A DNA stretch of 8,767 nt from NCBI GenBank assembly GCA_028712845.1, contig JAQTPO010000082.1, positions 1-8,767 on the forward strand, read 5' to 3'. Positions 6,604 to 8,767 of this stretch are shown piece by piece (the stretch's first letter is position 1; every line of letters begins with the position of its first letter). The notes under the pieces are model-generated. The model did not search any database. It was not told the DNA's origin and saw only the letters and a program-made list of their open reading frames with translations. This DNA is from Dehalococcoidales bacterium (lineage in GTDB: Bacteria; Chloroflexota; Dehalococcoidia; Dehalococcoidales; Fen-1064). A program made the position numbers and the translations under genes.

Positions 6604-7086
6604 TTACTGCGAACATTGAACAATTTTATCCCATTTGTCCTTGTATTCAACTAATTCATCTGGTTCAATATCTACACCTTTCCATTTCTCTACCCCATCT
6701 TTCCCAATACGAATGGGACAATTAGACTCATCTATCCTCCAAAAGCCTTTTTGAACTCTTTCTTTAAGCCAACCATACTTAACATATCTCCTCCAATCTT
6801 TGCTGTTTAAAATATAATAATCTGGCATTTCGCCTAATTGTTTGTTTTGATAATCAACAAATACAATTACTATATCCTCGCCAATAATTCCTTTTACAAG
6901 TACCCAATATTTCTTTTGTTTTGTTTTCACCTGAATGTTTAACATTCTGCCAGTCCCGATTTGAACTAATAGATCTGTCCTTTTTCTGTTTGCAAGAGTT
7001 AATTGAGCATAAATACCTCTTCGACATAATTCACTTGCAACGGTATATTCACCTGCCAATGCCAAATACTCTTTTTGGAGTTCCAT
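6604..7086 (-). CDS. PD-(D/E)XK nuclease-superfamily protein (putative)
   Basis: A 160-residue protein. The N-terminus, AGEYTVASELCRRGIYAQLTL, looks like the first helix of small PD-(D/E)XK proteins, with E13 as the helix acid. TDLLV (D38) and IQVKTK (Q52, K54) then supply the D...QxK core of the fold, a known variant of (D/E)xK. A later PDYYILNSKDW segment (about 88-98) resembles the PDFYVVPS block of stand-alone proteins sometimes labelled group I intron-type PD-(D/E)XK endonucleases. No DNA-binding domain is obvious. AGGAG at 7093-7097, inside the end of the upstream gene, supports the ATG and suggests translational coupling across a 3-nt gap. DNA cleavage is inferred from the motif; substrate and role are unknown. 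The gene is AT-rich compared with the helicase and mutL. Confidence 0.72.
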   Translation of the reverse strand: MELQKEYLALAGEYTVASELCRRGIYAQLTLANRKRTDLLVQIGTGRMLNIQVKTKQKKYWVLVKGIIGEDIVIVFVDYQNKQLGEMPDYYILNSKDWRRYVKYGWLKERVQKGFWRIDESNCPIRIGKDGVEKWKGVDIEPDELVEYKDKWDKIVQCSQ

Positions 7087-7089
7087 TTT

Positions 7090-7953
7090 TTACTCCTTCT
7101 TAAATTGACTAATTGTTTTTTCTATGCCTGCCTTATTGTTGAATCCGGCAAAACTGACTGTTCTCTCTTTAGCAAATTTATTGATCCTCGGCAAATTCAG
7201 TTTACATAGTAAAAAGGTTTTCTTTTTAGCGTAATAGTAAATTTCTTTATCTTTCCCTATAAATAATTCCAACCTCTTGTATAAAAGTTCATATGCCATA
7301 TATAGAGCTGTTAAATAGAGGAAAGGGATAAACGTTATTAATAATGTTATCGGAAGTAAAAAAGCTGTTAAATTATGTAATACCCAAAAGTTTGTAAAGT
7401 CATTGTTTATCTTTTCGATACTAAATATTAATACAATAAAACCAAATATCCCGATTATCACGTTTGCTATTTTATTTACAGGTAAATATTCCTTTTTCTT
7501 CTCGGTAAATGCAGCAATAATAACAAATAATGTAACGATCGGTACTATAAACATTTCAGCTATAAAGCTAAAAGTATATAAATTTACAATGAATTCAATT
7601 ATAACCATGATTTTAAAATTACGCATTATCAATTTTTTAAAATATAGTTCCTCTTTTTTCGCTTGATCTATATTTATCAATAAAACTGACGCAACACCTA
7701 ATATCCAGTAAATCGAATTTTTAATCAGCGAAATGTCCCATAAATTAACCTTATAAAGCAAATATATCTGCAAACTAATATACAAAAGCATCAGAAAAAA
7801 TAATAATATTACATATTTATTAAAAAAAGACTTAATTACAGCTACAAATGATGACCTTATTTCATGTTTAAATAAAAATATAACAATAAATATCACCATC
7901 CAAAGAAAAGTTGCTAATTCCCTGCTATTGAATATGTCTGTTAAATGATCCAT
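7090..7953 (-). CDS. Polytopic membrane protein of unknown function
   Basis: A 287-residue protein I cannot assign to a named family. It has about seven hydrophobic segments, at roughly 13-29, 47-67, 81-95, 113-130, 132-149, 163-180 and 196-223, then a basic, probably cytoplasmic tail of about 60 residues (226-287). No signal peptide cleavage site, transporter signature or enzyme motif stands out; the N-terminus NSRELATFLWM runs into the first membrane segment. The ATG at 7951-7953 has only a weak GAG-type ribosome site. Base composition is extreme: the row 7561-7620 has 9 G/C in 60, against 32 in 60 for 3901-3960 in the helicase gene, so recent transfer is likely. It is the first gene of a cassette with the nuclease-like gene 3 nt downstream, suggesting a joint function, perhaps in defence or element maintenance. 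Confidence 0.65.
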   Translation of the reverse strand: MDHLTDIFNSRELATFLWMVIFIVIFLFKHEIRSSFVAVIKSFFNKYVILLFFLMLLYISLQIYLLYKVNLWDISLIKNSIYWILGVASVLLINIDQAKKEELYFKKLIMRNFKIMVIIEFIVNLYTFSFIAEMFIVPIVTLFVIIAAFTEKKKEYLPVNKIANVIIGIFGFIVLIFSIEKINNDFTNFWVLHNLTAFLLPITLLITFIPFLYLTALYMAYELLYKRLELFIGKDKEIYYYAKKKTFLLCKLNLPRINKFAKERTVSFAGFNNKAGIEKTISQFKKE

Positions 7954-8138
7954 TCTTTCTCAATACCCTAACAGTTTAGGCAATTCTACCATATTTAATA
8001 ACATTAAGTTACCTACTGACATTTTTCTAATAGCAACCATTATATTTAAGCAAGGCATCCTGCGCACCATTTCGGGGTTTGCCCCCTTGTTCACTTCGGT
8101 GGCTACGGGAGATCGGAAACGTATCCACCTGCGGCGTC
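7954..8138. other. Non-coding region upstream of the AT-rich cassette
   Basis: The stretch changes from AT-rich (to about 8050) to GC-rich. It has a small hairpin CCTAA-CAGT-TTAGG at 7967-7980 and, on the minus strand, a TATAAT at 8039-8044 that could serve the membrane protein gene but lacks a clear -35. Beyond 8050 the sequence resembles degraded repeat material leading into the palindromes at 8141. The composition change near 8050 may mark the right edge of the acquired segment. Confidence 0.4.
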
Positions 8139-8169
8139 GGATTCCCGCCTGCGCGGGAATGACAATGGG
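8139..8169. repeat. GC-rich palindromic repeat, copy A
   Basis: ATTCCCGC-CTGC-GCGGGAAT (8141-8160) is a perfect 8-bp stem with a 4-nt loop, followed by GACAATGGGG. The same unit recurs at 8258-8290. Such elements are common in intergenic DNA of several bacterial groups and yield the familiar spurious peptide VIPAQAGI when translated. Confidence 0.85.
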
Positions 8170-8192
8170 GGAGAGTTTCCCCACATCCCGGG

Positions 8193-8238
8193 GATTGCTT
8201 CGCGGAGTTTACACTGAGGAACGAAGTGCTCGCAATGA
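8193..8238. repeat. Palindromic intergenic repeat, copy 2 (longer form)
   Basis: GATTGCTTCG (8193-8202) and CTCGCAATG (8229-8237) match the ends of the element between the helicase gene and mutL. Inside, CTTCG (8198-8202) pairs with CGAAG (8222-8226) and ATTGC with GCAAT, giving an imperfect stem. The interior is longer than in the first copy, consistent with a family that varies in the middle. Confidence 0.75.
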
Positions 8239-8257
8239 CAAACAGTGTTATTCATCT

Positions 8258-8290
8258 GGATTCCCGCGAAGGCGGGAATGACAATTTGGG
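8258..8290. repeat. GC-rich palindromic repeat, copy B
   Basis: ATTCCCGC-GAAG-GCGGGAAT (8260-8279) has the same 8-bp arms as copy A with a different 4-nt loop, then GACAATTTGGGG. Conservation of the arms with a changed loop is what selection on, or recent spread of, a folding element would give. Confidence 0.85.
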
Positions 8291-8298
8291 GATGAGGA

Positions 8299-8318
8299 CA
8301 CAGGCGGGGACGCCTGTG
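8299..8318. repeat. Third type of hairpin repeat
   Basis: CACAGGCG-GGGA-CGCCTGTG is a perfect 8-bp stem with a GGGA loop, unrelated in sequence to the other two repeat types. It ends 13 bp before the weak -35 of the transporter gene. No T-run follows on the plus strand, so a factor-independent terminator is unlikely. Confidence 0.75.
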
Positions 8319-8331
8319 CCACCATTTCGTC

Positions 8332-8360
8332 TTTCAGATTGAACTGCTTTCCTGTACAAT
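8332..8360 (+). promoter_or_regulatory. Promoter of the AEC transporter gene
   Basis: TACAAT at 8355-8360 is a good -10; TTTCAG at 8332-8337, 17 bp upstream, is a weak -35. Nine nt separate the -10 from the ATG at 8370, as for mutL, so the mRNA should be nearly leaderless. Confidence 0.55.
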
Positions 8361-8369
8361 AAAAACGAT

Positions 8370-8767
8370 ATGATTGATATTCTGAATGTCGTCCTGCCGA
8401 CTTTTCTGGTTATCCTTATCGGTTTCCTCATCGGCAAATTGAGCAAAATCGACCTGTCCGGTATCGTCGAGGTGCTCTTCTGGGTGGGCTTACCGTCGCT
8501 GGTCTTCACCTCGATGCTCGATAAACCGATTTTCCTTGCCGATGCCGGTAAGGTCTGGGCAAGCAGTTTATTAATCACGTTCGGCTGCGGCATCGTCGCC
8601 TGGATTGTGTTCCGTTCGTTACACCAGAAGCACTCGGGGGTATATCTCCCCATTATGCTGATGAACACGGTGAATATCCCTCTCCCCATCATTTCGCTAC
8701 TCTACGGAGCCGATGGATTATTTGCCGCCGTGCTTTTCTATATCCCCAATGTGATTGTCCTGTACTC
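8370..8767 (+). CDS. AEC-family (auxin efflux carrier) transporter, N-terminal part
   Basis: The first 132 codons of a membrane transporter; the frame continues past the right edge. It begins MIDILNVVLPTFLVILIGFLIG, the usual first helix of AEC proteins, followed by a short KLSKID segment and a second helix with FWVGLPSLVF. Two more hydrophobic segments are visible, the latter containing MNTVNIPLPI at about 97-106, which corresponds to the conserved Asn/Pro-rich helix break of the family. Full-length members have about 300 residues and ten membrane segments in two inverted halves, so less than half is present. Bacterial members move organic acids or other anions, and the substrate cannot be told here. 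The ATG at 8370-8372 lacks a Shine-Dalgarno sequence. Codon use is GC-rich, like the helicase and mutL genes, so it belongs to the backbone. Confidence 0.88.
   Translation, partial: MIDILNVVLPTFLVILIGFLIGKLSKIDLSGIVEVLFWVGLPSLVFTSMLDKPIFLADAGKVWASSLLITFGCGIVAWIVFRSLHQKHSGVYLPIMLMNTVNIPLPIISLLYGADGLFAAVLFYIPNVIVLY

Noticed and set aside
7960..8184. Minus-strand open frame with the peptide VIPAQAGI
   Set aside because: This peptide is the translation of the GC-rich palindromic repeat; the frame runs across repeat and non-coding DNA.
8139..8290. CRISPR array
   Set aside because: Only two copies of the palindromic unit, about 120 bp apart, with another repeat type between them; no regular spacers and no cas genes.
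8252..8692. Minus-strand open frame of 146 codons
   Set aside because: It is opposite the AEC transporter gene and ends in repeat sequence; the plus-strand frame has clear family features.

Overview
The window looks like a chromosomal segment from a bacterium with a moderately GC-rich backbone interrupted by AT-richer accessory DNA. The backbone carries a UvrD/PcrA helicase gene, mutL and the start of an AEC-family transporter gene. Its style is compatible with Chloroflexota, especially Dehalococcoidia: the wording of the helicase and MutL, palindromic intergenic repeats and start codons very close to -10 boxes. That assignment is inference, because no rRNA or other taxonomic marker is present.

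Left part (1-2140, all minus strand): an apparent four-gene operon runs leftward. It encodes an ArsR/SmtB-type repressor with a Cys-x-Cys metal-binding motif, a CSCSS-motif membrane permease (ArsP/YraQ-like, PF03773 type), a small CxxC thioredoxin-like protein and a Cys-rich DGC-type putative zinc-binding protein cut by the window edge. A sigma70-like promoter and a perfect 8-6-8 inverted repeat sit just upstream of arsR, so the repressor probably controls its own operon. The set reads as a metal or metalloid efflux module: a sensor, an exporter and thiol partners.

Middle (2141-6351, plus strand): pcrA/uvrD and mutL are separate transcription units in the same direction, with a 229-bp gap holding a palindromic repeat and a strong mutL promoter. 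Both genes lack a Shine-Dalgarno sequence and have a -10 box only 9-11 nt before the ATG, which suggests leaderless or nearly leaderless mRNAs. The transporter gene at the right edge is arranged the same way, whereas most of the minus-strand accessory genes have clear Shine-Dalgarno sequences.

Right part (6352-8369): a very AT-rich minus-strand cassette encodes a polytopic membrane protein and, 3 nt downstream, a PD-(D/E)XK-type nuclease-like protein. About 37 nt further on lies the broken N-terminus of a serine recombinase. The cassette is probably horizontally acquired and its function is unknown; it is the best candidate in the window for an undescribed system. It is followed by about 270 bp of stacked palindromic repeats, then the AEC transporter gene, which runs off the right edge.
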